This document shows, one piece after another, positions 1-5,919 of a stretch of 6,214 nucleotides of DNA. The notes below the pieces were generated by a model, which made no database searches, was not told where the DNA came from, and worked only from the letters and a program-made list of their open reading frames with translations. Within the stretch, counting starts at the first letter, position 1. Every line of letters starts with the position of its first letter. This DNA is from Melioribacteraceae bacterium. GTDB lineage: Bacteria > Bacteroidota > Ignavibacteria > Ignavibacteriales > Melioribacteraceae. The stretch covers positions 1 through 6,214 of the forward strand of contig WFQV01000245.1 in NCBI GenBank assembly GCA_015486905.1, written 5' to 3'. A program made the translations under genes and the position numbers.

Positions 1-3000
1 ATCCTGACTCTTTCCATTATTCCGGATAATCCGAAACCGAATTGAGAAGTTAAAGTTTTTTCATAGCCTTCAATACCAATTCCATCATCCTTAATAGTAA
101 TTAAAATTGAATCTTTGTTCAAAACAATTGTAATTACTGCTTCCGAAGCTCCGGAATGTTTTATTATGTTGTTAACAGACTCCTGAATTACTCTGTAAAT
201 TTGAATTTCATCCCGTTTGGAAAAATATCGATCGATATTACTTGAATGAAAGAGAAAAGTAATATTGCTTGCTTTGTCTAAATCCTCTATCATGGCTTCA
301 ATTGCTTTTGTTAATCCCAACCTGTCAATTAAATAAGGTCGAAGATTTCTGGATATCTGACGGATTTCATCAATTGTATTTTGAGATTTACCCGATATAT
401 CATTTAGATAATTATCTCTTGCTTTTTCATTTTTATTCTGAATTGCCAATGAACTCAGGTTTTTAATAATTAACAAATCCTGTCCGACCGCATCGTGCAA
501 TTCTTTAGCAATTCTTGTCCTTTCATTCTCCATCGATTCCATCAATTGCTGGGTAAACTTCTCTTTTTGTTTTTTCTGGGCTTTAAGATAACTTATTTGC
601 CTGCGATAAAGCAGGTAAATTAAAAACGATAATAACAAAACTAATAAAATCTTAAACCACAATGTAGCCCAAAACGGAGGAACTATTATGATATTAAGCG
701 ATAAAACATTTTTGCTCCAAATTCCATCGGAGTTTGTCCCCCTTATTTGCAAAGTGTATGTTCCGGGATCAATATTTGTAAAAGCTGCTGTCCGTTGAGC
801 TGCATTAGTATATATCCAGTCATTATTAAAACCTTTAAGACGGTAGGCATATTTATTTTTCATAGGATTACTGTAATCCAACGAGGCAAATTCAAACGCA
901 AATAGATTGTTGCTATATGAAAGGACTAATTTATTTTCTTTTGTTAAATATTTATGAATTAAAACCGGGTTGTTGTTTAAAAGAAAATTTGTGATAACTA
1001 CCGGCGGATTGAATTTACTTTCGACAATTTGATCGGGATAAAACGATGTTACTCCTTTAATTCCGCCGAAATATAATTTACCGTCGCGCGCTTTTAAATA
1101 TGCACCGTGATTAAATTCATTACTTTGCAAACCGTCTTTATAAACATAATTTCTAAATATTTTTTTTAACGTGTCAAATTTGGATAGTCCGCGGTTTGTA
1201 CTAAGCCAAAGGTAGCCGTTACCGTCTTCGAGTATACCGTATATAACATTGTTCGGCAGACCGGATTTAGTAGTATATCTGGTGAATTTGTTTTCTTCGC
1301 TATTAAATTTATTTAAACCGCTTCCGTTTGTTCCAATCCATAATGTACCGTTTTTGCTTTTTTGAATACATAAAATTTTGTTGCCGCTTACACTGTTGGT
1401 ATCATTCGGATTATTAACATAATGTATTATTTTATTTTCCTTCGGATTTATCAAAGCGAAACCGGCTCCGTCTGTGCCTACCCATATTCCGCGCGGAAAG
1501 TCAATTAAAATATCTTCTATCTTTACATTAGGAAATTTCCGTAGAATCGTTTTATATAGCTTATAGCTCTTGAACCTTCCGGTTTTCAAAACATATTCTC
1601 CGAGTCCTTTTTCAGATGCGTACCATAGATTACCATTCTTATCATATTCCATATCATAAATTTCTTTACCGTAAAAAGTATCGTTTCGCGGTTCAGTTGA
1701 TCCTAAAATTGTACGATAAGTAAATGTCTTTGTATTATATTCAAAAATCCCATCGGACACATTGCTTATCCATAAAACATCTTTATTTATGGGAAATTGA
1801 ATAATTGAAAACAGACCGAGAAACGGCGGTTCGGTAGTTAATTTATTATTCGGTTTTAAAAATAGCGCCGGAATTATTTTGCCGGTTTTAACATCAAGTT
1901 TATTCAGTCCGCCGTAACCGTCAAACCATATATTTTTTAGGTTGTCTTCATAGATTGAAGAAATACTTGCAAAACTTAATTTATTTTTACTGCTTGTATC
2001 GAATAGAAAAGTTTTGAATTTTTTTTGTGCGATATTTATTTTAACTAGTCCGTTACCGTTTGTGCCTATCCAAATATTGTCGTTATTGTCTTTTAATATA
2101 CTTATAATCCGGCCGGAATTAGTCCCGGAAAATAACTCGGATAAATCACATATTACCGAATGTGAGCCGGTATTTAAATCGTATTGATAAAGTAATTGCG
2201 GGGTCAAAAAATTTGCATAATAAATCTTTTCGTCGGCAACATAAATTGATTTTATAACTTGGTATATTTTCTTGCTACCTTCTACGCTAAATATCTTTTG
2301 AGCGTTGTAATTAAAAGACAATATGTTGTAATCGCCACCAGCAAAAAGATTTCCTTTTTCATCCTTAGTTAGACAAGTTATAATTTGATCGTATGAAGGA
2401 TCATTATACTCCGGCTTCAAAAAACTATTTGTTTTTTGATCGAAGAAATAAAGTCCTCCGTTCATAATACTGATCCAAATCCTTTTTTGATTGCCGCGGG
2501 TTATACATCTTATAAAATTGCTGTTGGCTTTTTGGTTAGAGTTGTTTTTAGGATAATACCTTATACAATTACCGGAAGTAATTTGAAGTTTATTAAAACC
2601 ATCGATTGTTGCCGCCCAAAGTGTGGTATCATTATCCTTATCGAAAACGAGTCCGGTTATGAAATTGTTTGATATAGTATTTGTATCTTTTAATTGAGTT
2701 CGGAATACAGTGAAATTTTCCGTACTTGGATTAAACTTATTTATGCCGCCGCCGTATGTTCCTATCCAAATATTACCGCTGTCGTCTTCGGTAATTGCGC
2801 GGATTTCGTTATTGCTCAAACTTTGTTTGTTATCGGGATCATGTCGATAAATTTTGAATTTATAGCCGTCGAATTTATTTAATCCGTCTTTTGTGCCGAA
2901 CCATATAAATCCTTGCCGATCTTGGTGAATGCAAAAAATCAAATTCTGCGATAAGCCGTCATTGATTGTAAATAAATCGTAATCGGTTTGTTTCTGTTGT

Positions 3001-3119
3001 GCCTTAGAAGATGAATTTATAAGCATAGCAAATAAAAGGAAGAAAAGTATCGGATAGTAAAATTTTGAGTTTTCACAAAACAATTTGGATACGGTTGCAA
3101 TTTTAAAACGACGGTACAC
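1..3119 (-). CDS. Two-propeller membrane sensor histidine kinase (Reg_prop / Y_Y_Y / HisKA_3 / HATPase_c), 3' end cut by window
   Basis: This is a membrane sensor kinase that should autophosphorylate on histidine and pass the phosphate to a response regulator not seen here. The frame is open for 1039 codons from GTG 3119 to the left edge. Residues 23-40 form a hydrophobic signal peptide (PILFFLLFAML, then SSSKA|QQ). Residues about 47-700 carry fourteen blade motifs of the kind D-x-x-G-x-I/L-W-x-G-T (for example DDSGNIWIGT), enough for two seven-bladed periplasmic propellers. A Y_Y_Y domain (about 745-808; GFNNDW, GTYTLQIRG) leads to one transmembrane helix (about 818-841). The HisKA_3 H-box is KELHDAVGQD with His875. 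HATPase_c shows the N-box QESVNN (N983/N984), G1 box DDGIGI (D1012, G1013) and G2 box GFGLSG. Some 30-50 C-terminal residues are probably missing. No receiver or AraC domain is visible before the edge, so this is not evidently a hybrid HTCS protein. The ligand is unknown; related kinases often sense polymers or nutrients. The next in-frame ATG (3026) lies inside the signal peptide. Confidence 0.93.
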   Translation of the reverse strand, partial: MYRRFKIATVSKLFCENSKFYYPILFFLLFAMLINSSSKAQQKQTDYDLFTINDGLSQNLIFCIHQDRQGFIWFGTKDGLNKFDGYKFKIYRHDPDNKQSLSNNEIRAITEDDSGNIWIGTYGGGINKFNPSTENFTVFRTQLKDTNTISNNFITGLVFDKDNDTTLWAATIDGFNKLQITSGNCIRYYPKNNSNQKANSNFIRCITRGNQKRIWISIMNGGLYFFDQKTNSFLKPEYNDPSYDQIITCLTKDEKGNLFAGGDYNILSFNYNAQKIFSVEGSKKIYQVIKSIYVADEKIYYANFLTPQLLYQYDLNTGSHSVICDLSELFSGTNSGRIISILKDNNDNIWIGTNGNGLVKINIAQKKFKTFLFDTSSKNKLSFASISSIYEDNLKNIWFDGYGGLNKLDVKTGKIIPALFLKPNNKLTTEPPFLGLFSIIQFPINKDVLWISNVSDGIFEYNTKTFTYRTILGSTEPRNDTFYGKEIYDMEYDKNGNLWYASEKGLGEYVLKTGRFKSYKLYKTILRKFPNVKIEDILIDFPRGIWVGTDGAGFALINPKENKIIHYVNNPNDTNSVSGNKILCIQKSKNGTLWIGTNGSGLNKFNSEENKFTRYTTKSGLPNNVIYGILEDGNGYLWLSTNRGLSKFDTLKKIFRNYVYKDGLQSNEFNHGAYLKARDGKLYFGGIKGVTSFYPDQIVESKFNPPVVITNFLLNNNPVLIHKYLTKENKLVLSYSNNLFAFEFASLDYSNPMKNKYAYRLKGFNNDWIYTNAAQRTAAFTNIDPGTYTLQIRGTNSDGIWSKNVLSLNIIIVPPFWATLWFKILLVLLLSFLIYLLYRRQISYLKAQKKQKEKFTQQLMESMENERTRIAKELHDAVGQDLLIIKNLSSLAIQNKNEKARDNYLNDISGKSQNTIDEIRQISRNLRPYLIDRLGLTKAIEAMIEDLDKASNITFLFHSSNIDRYFSKRDEIQIYRVIQESVNNIIKHSGASEAVITIVLNKDSILITIKDDGIGIEGYEKTLTSQFGFGLSGIMERVR

Positions 3120-3125
3120 TTATTT

Positions 3126-3129
3126 CTCC
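3126..3129 (-). promoter_or_regulatory. Shine-Dalgarno GGAG deciding the GTG start of the sensor kinase
   Basis: On the minus strand GGAG is followed by six bases (AAATAA) and then GTG at 3119-3117. The TAA in that spacer is an in-frame stop just before GTG, so this is the furthest upstream start possible. It keeps the whole signal peptide, with a basic n-region (MYRRFK) and a slightly long lead. An in-frame TTG further in has no comparable ribosome site, and ATG 3026 would break the hydrophobic core. Confidence 0.6.
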
Positions 3130-3373
3130 ATGCTAAATAAATTGGAAGTAGGAAGCACGGAAGAAAAAATAGTTGTGTCTCGCTTGGTTGACACTCATTT
3201 CCACCTCTAACATATAAACCGATATAAATGTAAGAAGAATTAGGCAAAAATTCAAACTTAGTTGAAAATATTATTTTAAGGACTCCTACAAAAATATCAA
3301 GTTGCAGGTTTAAAATCGGTGGCATAAAAAAAATAAGAAAGAAGAAACAAGAAATAAGAAATGGATAAACGTT

Positions 3374-3401
3374 AGACGCGAGAAGCAAGACGTAAGAAGT
3401 T
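3374..3401. repeat. Two imperfect tandem 14-bp repeats
   Basis: AGACGCGAGAAGCA is followed directly by AGACGTAAGAAGTT; ten of the fourteen positions agree. The copies sit in an A/G-rich stretch (3327-3401) and are noncoding as far as can be seen. They most likely arose by slippage. Confidence 0.5.
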
Positions 3402-3408
3402 TGAGCCC

Positions 3409-3424
3409 TTTCGAGTACTCGAAA
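3409..3424. repeat. Perfect 16-bp palindrome
   Basis: TTTCGAGTACTCGAAA is its own reverse complement over all sixteen bases. It has no T-run characteristic of a terminator. A dimeric DNA-binding protein could recognise it, but its position about 290 bp from the kinase start and inside low-complexity DNA gives no direct support for an operator. Confidence 0.5.
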
Positions 3425-3446
3425 ATCGTAATTTGTTCGTTCTTCG

Positions 3447-3476
3447 TTTAGAGGTTTAGGGGTTTAGAGTTTAGAG
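3447..3476 (+). repeat. Short tandem repeat, TTTAGAGG-type units
   Basis: Four consecutive units are read: TTTAGAGG, TTTAGGGG, TTTAGAG and TTTAGAG, with a further TTAGAGAG shortly after (3481-3488). The pattern resembles a small variable-number repeat of 7-8 bp. It does not lie in a gene and its resemblance to telomeric repeats is only compositional. Confidence 0.65.
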
Positions 3477-3509
3477 TCACTTAGAGAGAACGAAAATTTT
3501 TAATTTTTA

Positions 3510-3531
3510 ACCTGCCTACCGGCAGGCAGGT
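3510..3531. repeat. GC-rich inverted repeat in AT-rich DNA
   Basis: ACCTGCCT (3510-3517) pairs with AGGCAGGT (3524-3531) around a six-base ACCGGC loop, giving an eight-bp perfect stem. It stands out sharply from the AT-rich surroundings. No T-tract follows on the plus strand. On the minus strand the stem is followed by TTAAAAATTAAAAATTTT, a mixed A/T run rather than a clear T-tract, so a terminator is possible but not convincing. A dispersed palindromic repeat is an alternative. Confidence 0.55.
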
Positions 3532-3693
3532 AAAGAATTAAGATTTGGACTTAAGATTAAAGAATACTAAAAACTTTCGCAATTTTTCCCCCTTCACTCT
3601 TTTTTCAATAATTTACAAAAAACCAAGTGCCAAACTCAGGAGGGGATTTATCTTGGTTGTATAGTGGGTCCCTAGTTTTTTACAATACAATAA

Positions 3694-3906
3694 CTTGCAA
3701 AAATACCCGTAAAAATTGAAGTAGAAATAAAATCTTCGGAAATGCCGCAAAAATTAACGGGATTAAAATCCTTTCTGAAAGACCATAAAGTTAAGAAAGC
3801 TCTCTGTGTTTGCAGAACGCCGAGACTTTATGAACAAAACGGAATTACATTTGTTCCGTGGCAAGATTACATAGAGCATTTGTACGAACAATCATTATTT
3901 GAATAA
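3694..3906 (+). pseudogene. C-terminal remnant of an AAA+ ATPase / DUF4143 protein
   Basis: The plus-strand frame from 3694 (just after an in-frame TAA at 3691) to the stop at 3904 encodes about 70 residues. It begins KIPVKIEVEIKSSEMPQKL and continues with LTGLKSFLKDH, ALCVCRTPRLYEQNGI and FVPWQDYIEHLY. The order E-x-K (VEIKS), G-L-K-x-F, a hydrophobic strand and then a final V-P-W is what I know from the C-terminal DUF4143 domain of bacterial AAA+ ATPases, whose PD-(D/E)XK-like fold carries the ExK. Intact members are about 380-450 residues; here the P-loop ATPase and most of DUF4143 are gone and no match to them is seen upstream. An ATG at 3742 could open a 54-codon reading frame, but no good ribosome site precedes it. 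It is probably a decayed relic. The family call rests on motif memory, not on a search. Confidence 0.65.
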
Positions 3907-4016
3907 TTTTTTGTTCCTTTTCGACTTGTCAATTTAAAAGCCCACCCTCTCCAAATTTCCTCCAAAATTGATTGTTACTTTTCCATTATCAATTAAAAAT
4001 TTATTGACAATCAAAC
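3907..4016. other. Short intergenic leader before the PepSY-like gene
   Basis: These 110 bases hold no gene. A TTGACA string occurs at 4004-4009 but is only 18 bases from the ATG, too close to serve as a -35 box. The promoter of the PepSY-like gene should be here, but I cannot point to a reliable one. Confidence 0.4.
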
Positions 4017-4021
4017 GGAGG
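4017..4021 (+). promoter_or_regulatory. Shine-Dalgarno GGAGG fixing the ATG 4028 start
   Basis: GGAGG is followed by six bases and ATG 4028, an ideal arrangement. It supports the start that gives a compact signal peptide (MKKLLIVAIV...) over an in-frame TTG at 3968, which would add a 20-residue lead with no purpose. Confidence 0.8.
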
Positions 4022-4027
4022 AATCCA

Positions 4028-4531
4028 ATGAAGAAGTTATTAATAGTTGCAATTGTTTTATTTGCGGGAAGCATTTTTGCTCAGGAAGCAAAAGTCCCCT
4101 CGCAAGTTAAAGCCAAATTTAAAGCTCTTTATCCCCATGCAGAAAAAGTAAAATGGGACGTTGAAAAACCAAATTACGAAGTTAACTTTAAAGCTAACGA
4201 TACCGAAACATCGCTTCTATTTAACGCGAAAGGAAACATAGTTGAAGTTGAGACCGCATTGGAAGAAGACGACATGCCCGGAGTAATTGAAAAAAGCGTC
4301 AAGAAAAACTTCCCAGGCTGGGAATTAAAGGAAGGCTCTAAGATTGTACGCAACGGCAAAACAACTTACGAAGCCGAGCTAAAGAAAGGCAAAAAAAGGA
4401 TGGACGCAATTTTTACGCCGGGTGGGAAACTGGTAAAAAAAATTGCCAATGTTGAAAAAGACGAGGAAAACGGGAAAGCAGAAAAAGGTGAAAAAGGCGA
4501 GAAAGATGAAGAAGGCGAAAACGAGAAATAA
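4028..4531 (+). CDS. Secreted PepSY-like (DUF2874-type) protein with charged Lys/Glu tail
   Basis: This gene encodes a 167-residue exported protein. A clear signal peptide (MKKLLIVAIVLFAGSIFA|Q) ends at residue 18. The mature part has two successive PepSY-like units. The first has VKAKFKALYPHAEKVKWD, then a YEVNF strand and FNAKGNIVEVE; the second has IEKSVKKNFPGWELKEGSKI, then TYEAEL and FTPGGKLVKK. Each shows the helix, 'FP/YP', K-W or W-E-L and beta-strand order seen in the periplasmic BLIP/PepSY-like DUF2874 family, common in Bacteroidota. Such proteins have no known enzymatic activity and their ligand is generally unknown. From about residue 140 the chain turns into a low-complexity Lys/Glu/Gly tail encoded by nine-base repeats, probably disordered. 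The gene is followed by a hairpin and then the efflux operon 80 bases on, on the same strand; a functional link is possible but unproven. Confidence 0.85.
   Translation: MKKLLIVAIVLFAGSIFAQEAKVPSQVKAKFKALYPHAEKVKWDVEKPNYEVNFKANDTETSLLFNAKGNIVEVETALEEDDMPGVIEKSVKKNFPGWELKEGSKIVRNGKTTYEAELKKGKKRMDAIFTPGGKLVKKIANVEKDEENGKAEKGEKGEKDEEGENEK
4481..4525 (+). repeat. Nine-base tandem repeat inside the PepSY-like gene
   Basis: Five in-frame nine-base units follow each other: GAAAAAGGT, GAAAAAGGC, GAGAAAGAT, GAAGAAGGC and GAAAACGAG. They encode three-residue units of the EKG/EKD/EEG/ENE type at the protein's C terminus. The first two units are nearly identical and the rest have drifted, suggesting expansion by slippage followed by divergence. 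A change in unit number would keep the frame. Confidence 0.65.
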
Positions 4532-4559
4532 TAGTAAAATAATTATTTATTTATTTAAG

Positions 4560-4591
4560 AGGGAGTTCCAATTTCGGAACTCCCTTTCTTT
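4560..4591 (+). terminator. Strong hairpin with T-rich tail between PepSY-like and TolC-like genes
   Basis: AGGGAGTTCC (4560-4569) pairs perfectly with GGAACTCCCT (4576-4585) around the loop AATTTC, and TTCTTT follows. The ten-bp stem, extendable by a G-U and an A-U pair, and the T-rich run fit a Rho-independent terminator for the PepSY-like gene, 28 bases after its stop. It ends only about 20 bases before the next start codon, leaving no room for a full promoter after it, so it may act as a partial terminator or attenuator within a longer transcript. Confidence 0.85.
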
Positions 4592-4611
4592 AAAACAACA
4601 AAGGAAGCAAG

Positions 4612-5919
4612 ATGGATGTTTTCAGTAGAATTATATTAAAAGTTATTGTTTTCTCAATTCTCTTAACGGGTGTAACTTTTGCTCAAACCCAAGAGTATTC
4701 ACTTGAATCATTAATTATACTTGGTATCAAAAAAAATACCGATATGTTGATTGCAAAAGGGAATCAATCAATTGCCAAGTTGGAAAAAACCAAAGCCGCT
4801 TCCGGTTTGCTGCCCGAAGTAAACGCTGAAGGCAATTTTATTCACTCAAGTGCCAGGAACGGAATTCCGGTTTTCATAGGTGCAAATGGAATAAATGAGA
4901 TATTTGCTCTTGTCTCATTAAACCAAACGATTTTTAATCCCGACATCATTTACAATTATAAGGCAAGTTCCGTTAAGAATAAAGAAGAAGTTTACCTGAA
5001 TAAACAGACAAAGCAAAATGTAATTAATAAAGTCATTGATCAATATTTTACTGTCCTCAAATATGAAAACGAAAAAGAAATATTCAGAGATAATTTGAAA
5101 GCGTTCAAGTTAATGTATAAACAAAGCAAAGTTTTGTTCGAATCCGGAACGGTCCCCGAAATTGACGTTAAAAAATCTAAAGTGGAATTGCTCCTACAAA
5201 AAAATGCTTTAAATCAAGCGAATAAAAATTATACCGCCGCATTAAACAAATTGAAAGAGCTAACCGGAATAGACTTGAATAAAAATATCAAACTAAGAAA
5301 ATTTGATGTATCGAAAGTTGTGCTGAATAGTCTGGAGCATTATAAAAAAGCTGCTTGGCAAAATCGCCCCGACTGGAAATTAGTGCAGCAAGAATCCGAA
5401 TTAAGTAGTATTAAAACAAGCATGGCATTTATGAAGCATTTCCCTGTTATTAGCGGCAACCTTTATTACGGCTGGGATGCTTCGAACAGTTTGGATAAAC
5501 AAAATCTCGGGTTTCAGGCGGTTGTTACTGCCAGCTTTCCCCTTTGGCATTGGGGGGCAATCAGTGCTGAAAAGCAAATTGCCGAAATAAAACATCAGCA
5601 AATTATCTTCAAAACCCGTAGGTTGAAAATGCAAATTCTTCAGGAAATTGAAAATAATTACAACGAGGCAAAACTTCAAAAGGAACAAATCTCCGCAATG
5701 GACGAAAGCAAATCCGAAGCGAAACTTGCCGTCGAAATGGCGATGACCGGTTACAAAGAAGGAACTATTACAAATTTGGATTTAATAAACACTCAAAAAT
5801 TATATACTCAAACGGAAATGGAATACCTGAAAGCGCTCTACAATTTTTACATTGCAAAAGCTAATCTTTTTAAAAGCATCGGGAAATTAAAGGAGGATTT
5901 ATCTTGGTTAGAAAAATAA
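4612..5919 (+). CDS. TolC-family outer-membrane efflux protein
   Basis: This gene encodes a 435-residue outer-membrane channel subunit that, as a trimer, would give an inner-membrane pump and periplasmic adaptor an exit through the outer membrane. A signal peptide ends near residue 24 (ILLTGVTFA|QTQ). Two OEP repeats follow, roughly residues 27-215 and 230-425, typical of the family length. Each repeat has long amphipathic helices with family patterns: YSLESLIILGIKKN, the N-x-A-x-x-x-L pattern (ALNQANKNYTAALNKLKELTGI), the loop motif ESGTVPEIDVKKSK and its second-repeat counterpart GYKEGTITNLDLINTQ. A strand-like stretch (FPVISGNLYYGWDAS) fits the membrane barrel. The ATG at 4612 follows AAGGAAG with a four-base gap. 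The last codons overlap the adaptor start by 16 bases, so the two are translationally coupled. The transported substrate cannot be told from the sequence. Confidence 0.93.
   Translation: MDVFSRIILKVIVFSILLTGVTFAQTQEYSLESLIILGIKKNTDMLIAKGNQSIAKLEKTKAASGLLPEVNAEGNFIHSSARNGIPVFIGANGINEIFALVSLNQTIFNPDIIYNYKASSVKNKEEVYLNKQTKQNVINKVIDQYFTVLKYENEKEIFRDNLKAFKLMYKQSKVLFESGTVPEIDVKKSKVELLLQKNALNQANKNYTAALNKLKELTGIDLNKNIKLRKFDVSKVVLNSLEHYKKAAWQNRPDWKLVQQESELSSIKTSMAFMKHFPVISGNLYYGWDASNSLDKQNLGFQAVVTASFPLWHWGAISAEKQIAEIKHQQIIFKTRRLKMQILQEIENNYNEAKLQKEQISAMDESKSEAKLAVEMAMTGYKEGTITNLDLINTQKLYTQTEMEYLKALYNFYIAKANLFKSIGKLKEDLSWLEK
5891..5896 (+). promoter_or_regulatory. AGGAGG ribosome binding site inside the TolC-like gene, deciding a TTG start
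   Basis: A full consensus AGGAGG lies within the last codons of the TolC-like gene (coding K-E-D there) and is followed by seven bases and TTG at 5904. No in-frame ATG exists further on in the visible adaptor sequence, and TTG is the only placement giving an intact signal peptide. The strong site likely compensates for the weak start codon and couples the adaptor to translation of the channel. Confidence 0.85.

Larger units (their letters stand above)
3120..3693. other. Gene-poor, repeat-containing intergenic region
   Basis: I see no convincing gene in these roughly 570 bases. The part next to the kinase (3120-3340) has only a weak minus-strand open frame without a recognisable domain. From about 3320 the DNA becomes low in complexity: A/G-rich runs, short direct repeats, a perfect palindrome and a GC-rich inverted repeat, listed separately. 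The kinase promoter should lie in the right-hand part of this stretch or just next to its start, but I could not pick out convincing -10/-35 boxes. Its content fits a decayed or recombined segment lying between the kinase and the ATPase remnant. Confidence 0.6.

Noticed and set aside
2436..2882. Two open frames of 62-78 codons on the plus strand.
   Set aside because: They lie antisense to the propeller region of the kinase, whose reading frame is intact with clear motifs; they are shadows.
3175..3194. GTGTC...GACAC inverted repeat as a transposon end or operator.
   Set aside because: Only five bp of stem with a ten-base loop, expected by chance; no target duplication or transposase nearby.
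3017..3388. A 123-codon open frame on the minus strand upstream of and overlapping the kinase start.
   Set aside because: It overlaps about 100 bases of the kinase 5' end in another frame, has hydrophobic patches typical of AT-rich noncoding DNA, shows no domain I recognise and no good ribosome site.
3447..3531. A CRISPR array or telomere-like structure suggested by the short repeats.
   Set aside because: Units are only 7-8 bp and adjacent without spacers, and no cas gene is present; the resemblance is compositional.
4004..4009. TTGACA as a -35 promoter box.
   Set aside because: Only 18 bases separate it from the ATG, which leaves no room for a -10 box, leader and ribosome site.
4443..4628. 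A plus-strand open frame of 61 codons over the end of the PepSY-like gene.
   Set aside because: It is an out-of-frame reading of the Lys/Glu repeat and runs through the hairpin; composition is only a by-product of the repeat.
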